Source: Chitinophaga agri (GTDB lineage: Bacteria; Bacteroidota; Bacteroidia; Chitinophagales; Chitinophagaceae). From it: a DNA stretch of 64,000 nt. The notes beneath the pieces were generated by a model. That model had not been told where the DNA came from. It saw only the letters and a list, made by a program, of their open reading frames with translations, and ran no database searches. The DNA is taken from NCBI RefSeq assembly GCF_010093065.1, contig NZ_CP048113.1, positions 2,356,001 through 2,420,000 on the forward strand. The letters are read 5' to 3'. Positions 36,224 through 44,641 of the stretch are shown here, piece by piece; the first letter of the stretch is position 1; each line of letters starts with the position of its first letter. The translations under genes were made by a program, and so were the position numbers.

Positions 36224-37237
36224 TTACTTAGCAGGTGTTGTTGTTTTGATCTCTTCCAGGAACTTACGCACCTGCTCTACGGTGACTTTGGGTGCATTAT
36301 TGCCCCAGCTGGTACGTTCATGGTTCATGATAGCAGTGACCTCTTCGGCGGTGAGGTTTGCATTCGTGCCAACAGCCGGCATAATACCAAAGCCTTCACT
36401 CACACGACCATCATAACCATTCATGATAATAGTAGCGAACTGCAGCGGTGTGGGATCGAGTACGATCTTGCTGTCTTTCAATGAAGGGAAGGCGCCTTTC
36501 AGTCCTTCACCGTTCTGCTGATGACAGCTTTGACAGTTATTGGCGTACAGTGTCGTGCCATCCGGCGCACCGGCTGCAGCACCATCCGCAGCAGCAGTGG
36601 CAGCGTTCTTTCCATACAGGAAAGACGGGGTCTCTGTACCATCAGGCAGTTTTATCTGTTTGAGCTCCTGTAAGTAAGCGACCAGTTCCAGGGCAGCCGG
36701 CGTCGCTACAATGACGGTACCGGACACTCTATAGTCATCAGGTATTTTCACTACAACATCCTTTTTGCCCGCTTCTTTTTTTTCTTCAAATAACCAGGGA
36801 TATGCAGGCATAACAGATGCAGGTGCTACTATCCGCGGATTGAACAGATGTGTAAGATGCCAATCCAGGCTTGGCTGACGGTTACCGACATCCGTCAGGT
36901 CCGGACCGGTGCGTTCCGTCCCCATCAGTGTAGCTGTATTCCGCCAGAAATCAGTACGATGATTATCGGCATAGTCAGCCGCAATACCTGGTCTGCCACC
37001 CCATTTCTTATCCATCTCTACATTACGTACCTGTTGCGTATGACAGGCTACGCAGCCATTGCTGACAAATAATGCTTTCCCTTTTACAGCCGCAGGACTC
37101 AATGGTTGCGCCTCCGGCAGCGGGGCATTGTTACGCTGATTATTCATCGCCGGTATAATAGCAACAAACAGGGTGAGTATAACAAATAACAGGAACGCTG
37201 TCCTGTACAAACTTTTATGATTATCAAAAAACTCCAT
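36224..37237 (-). CDS. Fused CcoO-like / cytochrome c subunit of cbb3 oxidase
   Basis: A 337-residue di-haem subunit. A membrane anchor (about 12-30) is followed by a CcoO-type domain with the haem motif CVACHTQQVRN and MGTERTGPDL, a stretch with MPAYPWL (Met ligand region) and then a cytochrome c domain with CQSCHQQNGEGLKGAFP. This joins the electron-entry mono-haem subunit CcoO to a CcoP-like domain in one chain. It starts 2 bp after subunit I and is surely co-transcribed. Confidence 0.9.
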   Translation of the reverse strand: MEFFDNHKSLYRTAFLLFVILTLFVAIIPAMNNQRNNAPLPEAQPLSPAAVKGKALFVSNGCVACHTQQVRNVEMDKKWGGRPGIAADYADNHRTDFWRNTATLMGTERTGPDLTDVGNRQPSLDWHLTHLFNPRIVAPASVMPAYPWLFEEKKEAGKKDVVVKIPDDYRVSGTVIVATPAALELVAYLQELKQIKLPDGTETPSFLYGKNAATAAADGAAAGAPDGTTLYANNCQSCHQQNGEGLKGAFPSLKDSKIVLDPTPLQFATIIMNGYDGRVSEGFGIMPAVGTNANLTAEEVTAIMNHERTSWGNNAPKVTVEQVRKFLEEIKTTTPAK

Positions 37238-37239
37238 AA

Positions 37240-39390
37240 CTACAGCGTTGTTTCTATTTCAGAATAGGATTGATTTAATGTTTCGATAGCAGGCCCTTTT
37301 GCCTCAGCCGTATCATCACCCAGGATCATCTTATACAGGTTGTATGCAAAGAAGAGGTGAGACAACCACATCAGGCTACCGCCTATTGCACGCCAGAGCC
37401 AGTAAGGCGCCATCATGATCACGCTGTCTATAAATGGTTTTCCCTGCATCCACATGATACCTCTGAGTGTACTGCCATACATAAGTGGGACGGTATAAAA
37501 CATCAATCCGATCAGTGCAAGCCAGAAGTGCGCCCCCACCGTTATCTGTGGTGCTTCCTTACCTGACAACCGGGGCACTACCGCATAGATACCTGCCCAT
37601 AGGAAAAAGCTGACAATGCCGTACATGGTCAGGTGTGAGTGAGCAACGGTGAAGTCAGTAAAATGCCATATCAGGTTAGTTGTACGGAAGGCTTCCGCAG
37701 TGCCCTGCAATGATCCGGTAAAATAAAAGATAATGCCTACCAGGAAGAAGGGTAACGTATAACTGGAGGACACTTTATACCACCCACCGCGGAAGGTCAT
37801 GATAAAGTTGGTAGTACCCGCAGCCACAGGAATGATCATACCGACAGAACCAACAATGGCCACTGTTTGCAACCACCAGGGAATTGCACTGAATACAAAA
37901 TGGTGTGTGCCGATCAGTGTATAAAAAAGGATCTGTGCCCAGAAAGCCAGGATGCCGAGACTATAGGAGTAGATAGATCTATTTAATTGCTGTGGCAGGA
38001 AATAATAAACAATGCCCAGCGTAAACATCATAAACCACATGCCTACACCCTGATGCATATAATACCCCTGTACGATCGTCTCGCCCAGACCGTCCTGCCA
38101 GAAGGGAACATAAGCCACTACGGAGATCACGAGTGCAAATATGATGGCGGCAACAATGTACCAGTTAGAGATGTAGATCTCTTTCGTTGTTCTTGCCGCG
38201 ATAGTTTTGATAAAGTTGTTGAGTGTGATCACGAGACCGATACCAAACAGTAATTGTATTGGCCAGATATATTCACGGTATTCGCCGCCACCGTTGTTAA
38301 TACCAGCCATCAGACTGATCGTACCGAGTACAACTGCTGCATTGATCAGGATCAGCGACCACCATGCGTGTTTCATACTGGCGAGCGGCACATTGCTGAC
38401 ACGTGGTACTACATAGTGACCCAGACCGAGCATCCCCAGGGAGGCCCATCCCCAGAAGACAGCATTGGTGTGTACAGGACGCAGCCGGCCGAAACTCAGC
38501 CAGCTCAAATGATCGACATCAGGATGCACGAATTTTATACCGACGTACTCGCCTGCTGTAGTACCAAATACCAGCCAGCATGCAGCACAGCCCAGGTACC
38601 ACATGACGAGACGTGATAGCTCCGGATCAATGGAAGGGCGGGCCCTTGCGCGCTGCTTCTGTGCAACGATGGAGAGACCTTTATGGATGTTGATATTACC
38701 CACCAGTCCTTTTGCATCCTCTGCCTCTTTCTCACCCGCCAGTTCTTTATTGCTTAACTGATAAGCCAGCGCTTTTCTGCGTTGTTCCAGCGCCTGTTCA
38801 ATGATCGGATCGTCGGGAGAAATAAGATATTCCGTAAAAGCCATGATCTCTTCCTCATTCCTTTCCCTGTTCCGGCGGCGGATCAGTGCGGAGACCTTTA
38901 CGGCCATAAGAATAACACCTGCCACGATCGGCACCAGCAGCAGGATGAGTGTGATGATGATACCTGTTTCCTGTAGCAGGGAGGAAGGCCGCGCGTCGAC
39001 CTGTTGCGCGGTAGCAGGCAGGGCGAACCACCCACCGGTTAATACTAGTAAGAGCAGGGACTTTATGGTACCGCCACCTTCCTGCTGTTTCTTTTTCTTC
39101 AGTGCAAGATAGGCATCAATACGCCTACTGCTTAATGCGCTGATATATTCAGAAATTGTGGTCGCATTGAAGCGTGCAGGCGGCTGATCTGTTTTCTCGC
39201 GCATGATACTGGTACGCACTTTCAGGGAAACAGCCACGACCAGCAGAATGGTCACCAGCAGCAGTAAAATAAACAATAGCCCGTCTGTTGAGTCAGCAGA
39301 AAAGAAAGCGCGTCCCCGGATATTGGCAAATAGCGGTATCGGTATTACCGTCAATAAGACAGGTAATACCCGCATGAATAGATTAACCAT
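37240..39390 (-). CDS. ccoN: cbb3-type cytochrome c oxidase subunit I with N-terminal extension
   Basis: A 716-residue catalytic subunit of an oxygen reductase. Residues about 250-716 hold the CcoN core: GRLRPVHTNAV with a haem ligand, YYMHQGVGMWF with a CuB ligand, FYTLIGTHHFVF with two CuB His and the catalytic Tyr six residues before them as in cbb3, and DFTVAHSHLTMYG with the haem b and b3 ligands. The first ~250 residues are extra: membrane helices at about 35-55, 107-125 and 140-165 and a charged linker, absent from classical CcoN. It opens a six-gene operon and is divergent from an Rrf2 regulator. The Tyr spacing argues against an NO reductase. Confidence 0.9.
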   Translation of the reverse strand: MVNLFMRVLPVLLTVIPIPLFANIRGRAFFSADSTDGLLFILLLLVTILLVVAVSLKVRTSIMREKTDQPPARFNATTISEYISALSSRRIDAYLALKKKKQQEGGGTIKSLLLLVLTGGWFALPATAQQVDARPSSLLQETGIIITLILLLVPIVAGVILMAVKVSALIRRRNRERNEEEIMAFTEYLISPDDPIIEQALEQRRKALAYQLSNKELAGEKEAEDAKGLVGNINIHKGLSIVAQKQRARARPSIDPELSRLVMWYLGCAACWLVFGTTAGEYVGIKFVHPDVDHLSWLSFGRLRPVHTNAVFWGWASLGMLGLGHYVVPRVSNVPLASMKHAWWSLILINAAVVLGTISLMAGINNGGGEYREYIWPIQLLFGIGLVITLNNFIKTIAARTTKEIYISNWYIVAAIIFALVISVVAYVPFWQDGLGETIVQGYYMHQGVGMWFMMFTLGIVYYFLPQQLNRSIYSYSLGILAFWAQILFYTLIGTHHFVFSAIPWWLQTVAIVGSVGMIIPVAAGTTNFIMTFRGGWYKVSSSYTLPFFLVGIIFYFTGSLQGTAEAFRTTNLIWHFTDFTVAHSHLTMYGIVSFFLWAGIYAVVPRLSGKEAPQITVGAHFWLALIGLMFYTVPLMYGSTLRGIMWMQGKPFIDSVIMMAPYWLWRAIGGSLMWLSHLFFAYNLYKMILGDDTAEAKGPAIETLNQSYSEIETTL

Positions 39391-39519
39391 GATAAAAAAT
39401 ATAACTGAGTGTCTTCTAATGTGTCTGTTTGCTTTCCATAACAGGCGTTGTGTCAGAAAGTAGTGCTACGTAGATGATTTCCGGAAGTTTCTGCAGAAGA
39501 GCATACTGTTTCTGCAGAC

Positions 39520-39527
39520 CAAAGGTA
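39520..39527 (-). promoter_or_regulatory. -7 box of the cbb3 operon
   Basis: The minus strand reads TACCTTTG, matching TAnnTTTG, about 130 bp before the ccoN start. The -33 area is occupied by the operator-like site at 39542-39565. Confidence 0.55.
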
Positions 39528-39541
39528 GGCATTCCCCTTTA

Positions 39542-39565
39542 TTAAAATACTAAATTGTCTTTTAT
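39542..39565 (-). promoter_or_regulatory. Candidate Rrf2 operator of the cbb3 operon
   Basis: A 24-bp site whose minus strand begins ATAAAAGACA and ends near TATTTTAA. It has the same length and layout as the palindrome at 39620. Its centre is 30 bp upstream of the centre of the -7 box at 39520-39527, so bound protein would cover the -33 element. Confidence 0.5.
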
Positions 39566-39619
39566 TTTTTATGGATTCTGGTGTACATTTCAAGCCACTC
39601 AGCCATTTAGGAACAGTTT

Positions 39620-39643
39620 ATAAAAGATATTTTTGTCTTTTAT
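39620..39643 (+). promoter_or_regulatory. Candidate Rrf2 operator at its own promoter
   Basis: A palindrome ATAAAAGA, 8 bp, TCTTTTAT. Its centre lies on the TTTG -33 element (39632-39635) of the rrf2 promoter, 29 bp upstream of the -7 box centre. Position suits autorepression. Confidence 0.6.
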
Positions 39644-39664
39644 TTTGAAATCAGCGTATCTTTG
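39632..39664 (+). promoter_or_regulatory. Promoter of the Rrf2 gene
   Basis: TTTG (39632-39635), 21-bp spacer and TATCTTTG (39657-39664) match the Bacteroidota consensus closely. The predicted start is only about 12 bp before the ATG at 39683. Confidence 0.75.
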
Positions 39665-39682
39665 TAAGTATAAACGTAAAAG

Positions 39683-40117
39683 ATGTTTTCAAAAACATGT
39701 GAATATGCCATTCGTGCTATGATATTTATTGCGCAGAAATCGAAAGATGGCAGTAAGATAGGTATCAAGGAAATTGCAAAGGGGATTGATTCTCCGGAGT
39801 ATTTCATTGCCAAGATCCTGCAGGAGCTTGGCAGGAAGGGCGTAGTGCAGTCACTCAAAGGGCCTACCGGAGGATTCTACCTGGATAACAGCGCCCGTAA
39901 AACATCACTCGCCACTATTGTGAAAGCCGTAGATGGTGACAGTATTTTCTCCGGCTGTGGTCTCGGATTAAAACAATGCTCCGATAAGTATCCCTGTCCG
40001 CTTCACCATGAGTTTACAAAGATCAGAAAGGATATAACCAACGTACTGAATAAGACCAGGGTCGGTGATCTCCAGGAAGAGCTTGACCAGCGACTCACTT
40101 TCCTTCGCAGAGATTGA
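39683..40117 (+). CDS. Rrf2-family (NsrR/IscR-like) iron-sulfur regulator
   Basis: A 144-residue winged-helix repressor. The helix-turn-helix region is IGIKEIAKGIDSPEYFIAKILQELGRKGVVQSLKGPTGG-like, and three cysteines C92, C99 and C105 (CX6CX5C, in SGCGLGLKQCSDKYPCP) fit the cluster ligands of NsrR and IscR. In this family an Fe-S cluster senses NO, oxygen or cluster demand. It is divergent from the cbb3 operon and precedes a RIC N-terminal-domain gene. Three 24-bp sites around it are candidate operators. NO sensing is favoured by the neighbours but not shown. Confidence 0.9.
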   Translation: MFSKTCEYAIRAMIFIAQKSKDGSKIGIKEIAKGIDSPEYFIAKILQELGRKGVVQSLKGPTGGFYLDNSARKTSLATIVKAVDGDSIFSGCGLGLKQCSDKYPCPLHHEFTKIRKDITNVLNKTRVGDLQEELDQRLTFLRRD

Positions 40118-40157
40118 TTTGAACAAGTATAGGATAACCGTATTTAACTATGGAATA

Positions 40158-40181
40158 ATAAAAGATAAAAAGGTATTAAAT
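40158..40181 (+). promoter_or_regulatory. Candidate Rrf2 operator upstream of the DUF542 gene
   Basis: A 24-bp site starting ATAAAAGATA and ending TATTAAAT, aligned without gaps to the site at 39620. Its centre is 30 bp upstream of a weak -7-like sequence TATATACT (40196-40203), the same geometry as the other two sites. Confidence 0.5.
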
Positions 40182-40238
40182 AAATAAGATACCGCTATAT
40201 ACTACACCTCGTTTTCACACACTTTTAAAAACATAAAG

Positions 40239-40526
40239 ATGAATACAACACATACACCGGAAGTAACCGGCGGACTGACTGTGGGCGCCATTGCCGCAGG
40301 TGATTACCGCAAAGCCGCCATCTTCGGGAAATATAATATTGACTTTTGCTGTGGTGGTAACATTACGCTGGAAGAAGCTGCTACACAGGCTGGCATTACA
40401 ACTGCCGACCTGATCGCGGAGCTGGATGCAGTTACACAAAGTAGTGCCTTACCTGCTGAGAAAGACTTCATAAATCAGGAAGTGGATACACTCATCCGGC
40501 ATATTGTGCTGACACATGGAGAATAA
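40239..40526 (+). CDS. Stand-alone DUF542 (ScdA/RIC N-terminal) protein
   Basis: A 95-residue cytoplasmic protein containing only the N-terminal domain of RIC (YtfE/ScdA/DnrN): AAGDYRKAAIFGKYNIDFCCGGN with the paired Cys, and ending DTLIRHIVLTHGE, where full-length RIC would continue into its di-iron hemerythrin domain. The TAA stop follows HGE directly; I see no continuing hemerythrin frame downstream. Full-length RIC repairs iron centres damaged by NO. A separate hemerythrin protein is encoded at 34627-35112 in the likely same regulon, so a split RIC is possible. Confidence 0.88.
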   Translation: MNTTHTPEVTGGLTVGAIAAGDYRKAAIFGKYNIDFCCGGNITLEEAATQAGITTADLIAELDAVTQSSALPAEKDFINQEVDTLIRHIVLTHGE

Positions 40527-40554
40527 TATCTTATTTCCAAAAGCAATAGCGTTG

Positions 40555-40819
40555 GGCAATTAAGCATTCGGAGTTGGGAATTGCGACTTAACGCACCTTC
40601 CCTGCCATAACAGTTTTGTCTAATAAAGAATCTTTACATAAGCTTCTTCGAGGTACGTGAAATAAAAAGGCGCTACAATTATGCAGCGCCTCTTGTGTAA
40701 GATCTTTAGACCAATGATGAGGAAGACATGTAATTCAGGGAAAACATTTACAGACAAAAATCCCCAATTACTAATTCGGTTCCTGATTCTTAACTTCCCA
40801 TTCCTAATTCCGGATTCTT
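40555..40819. repeat. Inverted pair of degenerate 7-bp repeat arrays (locus C)
   Basis: Left array, inverted: GGCAATT, AAGCATT, CGGAGTT, GGGAATT (40555-40582) in exact 7-bp phase. Right array: AATTACT, AATTCGG, a 5-base break, GATTCTT, AACTTCC, CATTCCT, AATTCCG, GATTCTT (40766-40819), running across the stop of the GNAT gene (40790). Confidence 0.6.
40660..40691 (-). terminator. Hairpin terminator downstream of the GNAT gene
   Basis: The stem AGGCGCT/AGCGCCT on the minus strand is followed by TTTTTATTT. It is about 100 bp past the GNAT stop at 40790. Confidence 0.55.
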
Positions 40820-41293
40820 CTCCATCGCCTTCTCTACTCTTTCTTCTACAGCGGTTTCTATTGTGTATTCAAACACCTTCTGCTGTTTGTATTCCACGAA
40901 ACCTGTCTTCAGGTAAAAAGCATGCGCGCCATCCCTGATCACATTACTGCGTACCCGCAGTTTTTCAATGTTCCTTTCTGCAGACCACTTCTTAGCTTTC
41001 TCCACTAGTAATCTACCAATACCTTTTCCATGAGCATTACGGGATACAACCAGTCCGCCGATTTCACAAAACGGCCCTGATTCGAGACGAATGGTATAGA
41101 GTACATGAATCCATCCTAACACGGTCTCGCCGTTAACTGCGACATAGGCTACATCACAGATACTTTTGTCGATAGCCTGGATGTAAGTGATGGTGTCTTT
41201 AACTGATGTGGGGTAACCTAGTTCTGCTGATAAAGCTGATACCTGCGTAGCATCTTTTACAGATACGTGCCGGACATAAATCGCACCGTTCAT
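40790..41293 (-). CDS. GNAT-family N-acetyltransferase
   Basis: A 167-residue acetyltransferase. VSALSAELGYPTSV at the start, then the acetyl-CoA loop VVSRNAHGKGIGRLLVEKA and the closing AHAFYLKTGFVEYKQQKVF are typical GNAT. The last residues (NPELGMGS) are encoded by an intergenic-type 7-bp repeat array, suggesting that the array supplied the stop codon. Substrate unknown. Confidence 0.88.
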   Translation of the reverse strand: MNGAIYVRHVSVKDATQVSALSAELGYPTSVKDTITYIQAIDKSICDVAYVAVNGETVLGWIHVLYTIRLESGPFCEIGGLVVSRNAHGKGIGRLLVEKAKKWSAERNIEKLRVRSNVIRDGAHAFYLKTGFVEYKQQKVFEYTIETAVEERVEKAMEKNPELGMGS

Positions 41294-41407
41294 TTACTGC
41301 TTATTTATCTTAAATAATTTTTCAATATAATTGAATGGAATAAAAGTAATCATTTTCATGCTTGGCATGGCATATTTCTTGGTGTTATTTATGGCAAAAA
41401 TAGTGCT

Positions 41408-41719
41408 ATGGAAACAACACATGAAATTAAAATTATCCCTGTAGATTACAATTCGGCGGAAATGCCTGATGCTGTTACAAAATATAAACCTATCCTGGTG
41501 AAGGACGGCGATGACTACTGCTGTTTCCTCGGCGAAAGACCCGAGTATGGCGTGTATGGCTGGGGTAACACTCCTGAGCTGGCCATCATGCACTGGAACC
41601 AGAAGTACCTGCAAAAAACCGTTGAGGGCGCATTATTTTCTACTAAGAAACCCTTACCGGAAGAGATACATAATACAGATATCGTGAAAGGCTACCTGTA
41701 CCGTAGAGTGTCCAATTAA
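41408..41719 (+). CDS. Hypothetical protein, 103 residues
   Basis: I do not recognise this soluble protein. It has no signal peptide or membrane helix. The sequence has a beta-rich N-terminal half (IKIIPVDY, KPILVKDGDDYCCFLGERPEYGVYGWG) and a helical end with PELAIMHWNQKYLQKTV. The stop overlaps the next ORF's first possible ATG (41719), although the likely start of that gene is at 41770. Frame quality (no unusual codons, ATG start, conserved-looking aromatic core) supports a real gene. Confidence 0.6.
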   Translation: METTHEIKIIPVDYNSAEMPDAVTKYKPILVKDGDDYCCFLGERPEYGVYGWGNTPELAIMHWNQKYLQKTVEGALFSTKKPLPEEIHNTDIVKGYLYRRVSN

Positions 41720-41769
41720 TGCAACATGCCGTAGAAAAAAACGTATCTTGCATAAAGGTAATTTTTCAT

Positions 41770-42225
41770 ATGGCTACAATCACAATATTAAGGCAACTCT
41801 TCAACCGGGATCTGATTAAGCTCAAATCTGAAATTTCCTTATATCAACAGGAAACTGCTATCTGGAAAACCGACGCCAACATTGCCAACTCAGCAGGAAA
41901 TCTCTGCCTGCATCTCGTAGGAAATCTGAATACTTATATCGGTGCGCAATTAGGCATGTCTGGATATATACGCGACCGGGAAGCGGAATTTTCCGTGAAA
42001 GATGTACCGCGCTCCGAACTGCTGCAAAAAATAGCGGACACAATTACAATTGTTGACCACACCCTGGCGGGACTTACAGCTACACAGCTGGAAGAGGAAT
42101 ACCCTATTGTGGTATTTGACGGAAAGACCACTACAGGATATATGCTGATGCACCTGGCGACGCACCTGGCATATCATCTCGGCCAGATCAATTATCACAG
42201 AAGACTGCTGGACACAGGTAAGTAA
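41770..42225 (+). CDS. DinB-like (DUF1572) protein
   Basis: A 151-residue four-helix protein of the DinB/YfiT metalloenzyme superfamily: FNRDLIKLKSEISLYQQ, LCLHLVGNLNTYIGAQL, and MHLATHLAYHLGQINYHRRL, giving the three His metal ligands. Related proteins are thiol-dependent transferases of low-molecular-weight thiols. The start at 41770 (MATITILRQL) is chosen over 41719 because a TATCTTGC box lies at 41744-41751. Substrate unknown. Confidence 0.85.
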   Translation: MATITILRQLFNRDLIKLKSEISLYQQETAIWKTDANIANSAGNLCLHLVGNLNTYIGAQLGMSGYIRDREAEFSVKDVPRSELLQKIADTITIVDHTLAGLTATQLEEEYPIVVFDGKTTTGYMLMHLATHLAYHLGQINYHRRLLDTGK

Positions 42226-42361
42226 AAAGAGAATTATAAATTCATACGGAATAGTTAATAATTAGTATTTTGCTGTGAAGACAGGATTGTCATGCACTCA
42301 TCTGCCTTTACAACAAAATATTATTTGTTAATCACGCTATGAATTATGTTCCCTTATGCTA

Positions 42362-44635
42362 ATGAAATTTTCATCAGGTATTTTATTATTTACGCTCAGC
42401 TTCCTTTACTCTTCCGCGCAACAAACGCCCTCCCCCTCTTCATTAAGAGTCGATCTTTTACTACATGCGGATCGTGTGTATGACCAGGGATTACTCACTG
42501 ATCTCTCTTTGGAACAGGCGAGGCTATCAGGTGGGAAACTACAGTTTTGTCAGGTCAATAGCCGCTTTCCTGTATTCTCGTGGGTCATTTCTGCGAAATA
42601 TCAGTCCGCCTGTCAGGTACTGGTGGCCAGCCGGCCACAGCTACTAACAAATGACGTTGCTGATATATGGAACTCAGGGCGCATAGAAAGCGACAGGAAC
42701 ATTGGACTGACATATCGTGGTACACCATTACAACCTGCTACTGTCTATTACTGGAAAACGCGTTACTGGGATAATACCGGTAAAGCCAGTGCCTATTCAG
42801 ACATACGATCATTTTGCACGGGCGCACAACTGGAAGATGCAGCACTTCCCTCATTTGTATTGAGAAAAACACATCAGGTACCGACGTTCGTCAAACAGGT
42901 TGATACCAGTACATTGTATGATTTTGGTAAAGACGGCTTCGGTCAGATAAAACTGTCTGTCAATGCTCCACATACAAATGACACACTAATCATCCACCTG
43001 GGTGAAGCACTTACACCCGACGGACATATTAACAGAACCCCTCCGGGCACAGTACGTTACCGGATGATCAAATTACCACTCCGTCAGGGCTTACATAGCT
43101 ATCAGCCAGCAATACCATCAGACAAAAGAAATACAGAAAAGAATGCCATCCTGATGCCTGCGGATATCGGAGAGGTACTCCCTTTTCGATATGCGGAGAT
43201 AACAACAGCAAAAGATCGCTATACGACAGACAGTGTATCGCGTTATCTTGTCACCAGTGATTTCGATGAAGAGGCCAGCACGTTTACGTGTTCAGACAGT
43301 AGTCTCAATACGCTCTGGGATCTGTGTAAATACACGGTTAAAGCAACTTCCTTCACCGGCTATTATGTGGATGGCGACCGGGAACGTATTCCCTATGAGG
43401 CAGATGCACTGATCAACCAGCTGTCTCATTATGCGACAGATGCGGAATTTGTGATGAATAAGAGAACACTGGATTACCTGATCTATCATCCTACCTGGCC
43501 CACAGAATGGTCTTTACAGAATGTGCTGATTGCATGGTATGACTACCTGTATTCCGGCGACCTCCAGCTGGTGAGGAAATTATATCCTGCACTCAAAGCA
43601 AAATTGCTGAGTGACCTGGCGAGAGAAGATGGATTGATCAGTACCCGTACCGGCAAACAGACACCTCAATTCCTCGCAGCTATTCACTACACACCATTCA
43701 ATGCCAATCCACACCTGAAAGATATTGTGGACTGGCCGCCACCGGGTTTCGGAGGACCAGCGGTTGCAGGAGAAACAGATGGTTTTGTCTTCTCAGATTA
43801 TAATGCGGTAGTGAATGCGTATTATTATGCAGCACTGGAAGCGATGGCTAAATTAGCCAAAGCACTGGGACATGTGACGGAGGCGAATTACTACAGTATT
43901 GAAGCCGCCAGAGTACATAAAGCGTTTCAGTATGCGTTCTTTGATGCACAGACGAACCTGGTGAGAGATGGAGAACTCATTCCGCACAGTTCACTGCACG
44001 CTAATTTCTTTGCGCTCGCATTTGGATTAGTGCCGAAAGAGAAAGTTGCCCCTGTCCTGGCTTTCATACATTCGCGTGGCATGGCATGCAGCGTATATGG
44101 CGCCCAGTTCCTGCTGGATGGACTGAGCAGCTGTGATGACGCCGTGTATGCACAACAGCTGTTAACATCTACAGAAAAAAGAAGCTGGCTGAATATGCTC
44201 CGTGAAGGTGCTACCATGACCATGGAAGCCTGGGGACAATCCTATAAACCCAATCAGGACTGGAATCATGCATGGGGTACAGCACCAGCAAACTATATAG
44301 TCAGACATCTTGCAGGTATACAGCCATTGACAGCAGGATATGCGACGGTGCTGATCAGACCACAGCCTGGCGCTGTTGCACAGGTCAGCATGAAACAGCG
44401 CACTATCCGGGGAGACATTGAGGTGAGGTTTGAAAATCAAACAGGGCATTTCATATTGCAGCTTACATTGCCGGGCAATACGAACGGACGTGTGTGTTTA
44501 CCATTCAATTCAGCGGATGCGCAGGTGAAGATGGATGGAAAAATAATAAAAGCAGTATACAAGGAAGGATACTACCAGATAGATAATGTATCTGCGGGAC
44601 AACATCTATTCGACGTGCATACAAACCCCCAATAA
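42362..44635 (+). CDS. GH78-type alpha-L-rhamnosidase-like enzyme
   Basis: Exported protein of 757 residues. Signal peptide (MKFSSGILLFTLSFLYSSAQ), an N-terminal fibronectin-like region (about 30-150, with VYYWKTRYWDNTGKASAYS), a rhamnosidase concanavalin-like domain and the (alpha/alpha)6 barrel. The catalytic-acid motif DCPQRDER-like appears as DGDRERIPYEAD, and WPTEWSLQ, NLVRDGELIPH and TTMTMEAWGQSYKPNQDWNHAWG are typical of GH78-like enzymes. The altered acid motif leaves substrate specificity open. No transporter or SusC/D is adjacent, but an AraC regulator is convergent 6 bp downstream. Confidence 0.85.
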   Translation: MKFSSGILLFTLSFLYSSAQQTPSPSSLRVDLLLHADRVYDQGLLTDLSLEQARLSGGKLQFCQVNSRFPVFSWVISAKYQSACQVLVASRPQLLTNDVADIWNSGRIESDRNIGLTYRGTPLQPATVYYWKTRYWDNTGKASAYSDIRSFCTGAQLEDAALPSFVLRKTHQVPTFVKQVDTSTLYDFGKDGFGQIKLSVNAPHTNDTLIIHLGEALTPDGHINRTPPGTVRYRMIKLPLRQGLHSYQPAIPSDKRNTEKNAILMPADIGEVLPFRYAEITTAKDRYTTDSVSRYLVTSDFDEEASTFTCSDSSLNTLWDLCKYTVKATSFTGYYVDGDRERIPYEADALINQLSHYATDAEFVMNKRTLDYLIYHPTWPTEWSLQNVLIAWYDYLYSGDLQLVRKLYPALKAKLLSDLAREDGLISTRTGKQTPQFLAAIHYTPFNANPHLKDIVDWPPPGFGGPAVAGETDGFVFSDYNAVVNAYYYAALEAMAKLAKALGHVTEANYYSIEAARVHKAFQYAFFDAQTNLVRDGELIPHSSLHANFFALAFGLVPKEKVAPVLAFIHSRGMACSVYGAQFLLDGLSSCDDAVYAQQLLTSTEKRSWLNMLREGATMTMEAWGQSYKPNQDWNHAWGTAPANYIVRHLAGIQPLTAGYATVLIRPQPGAVAQVSMKQRTIRGDIEVRFENQTGHFILQLTLPGNTNGRVCLPFNSADAQVKMDGKIIKAVYKEGYYQIDNVSAGQHLFDVHTNPQ

Positions 44636-44641
44636 CAGGAA

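Noticed and set aside
37240..39390. Haem-copper subunit read as an NO reductase because of the NO-linked neighbours.
   Set aside because: The Tyr six residues before the paired CuB His and the cbb3-type motifs support an oxygen reductase.
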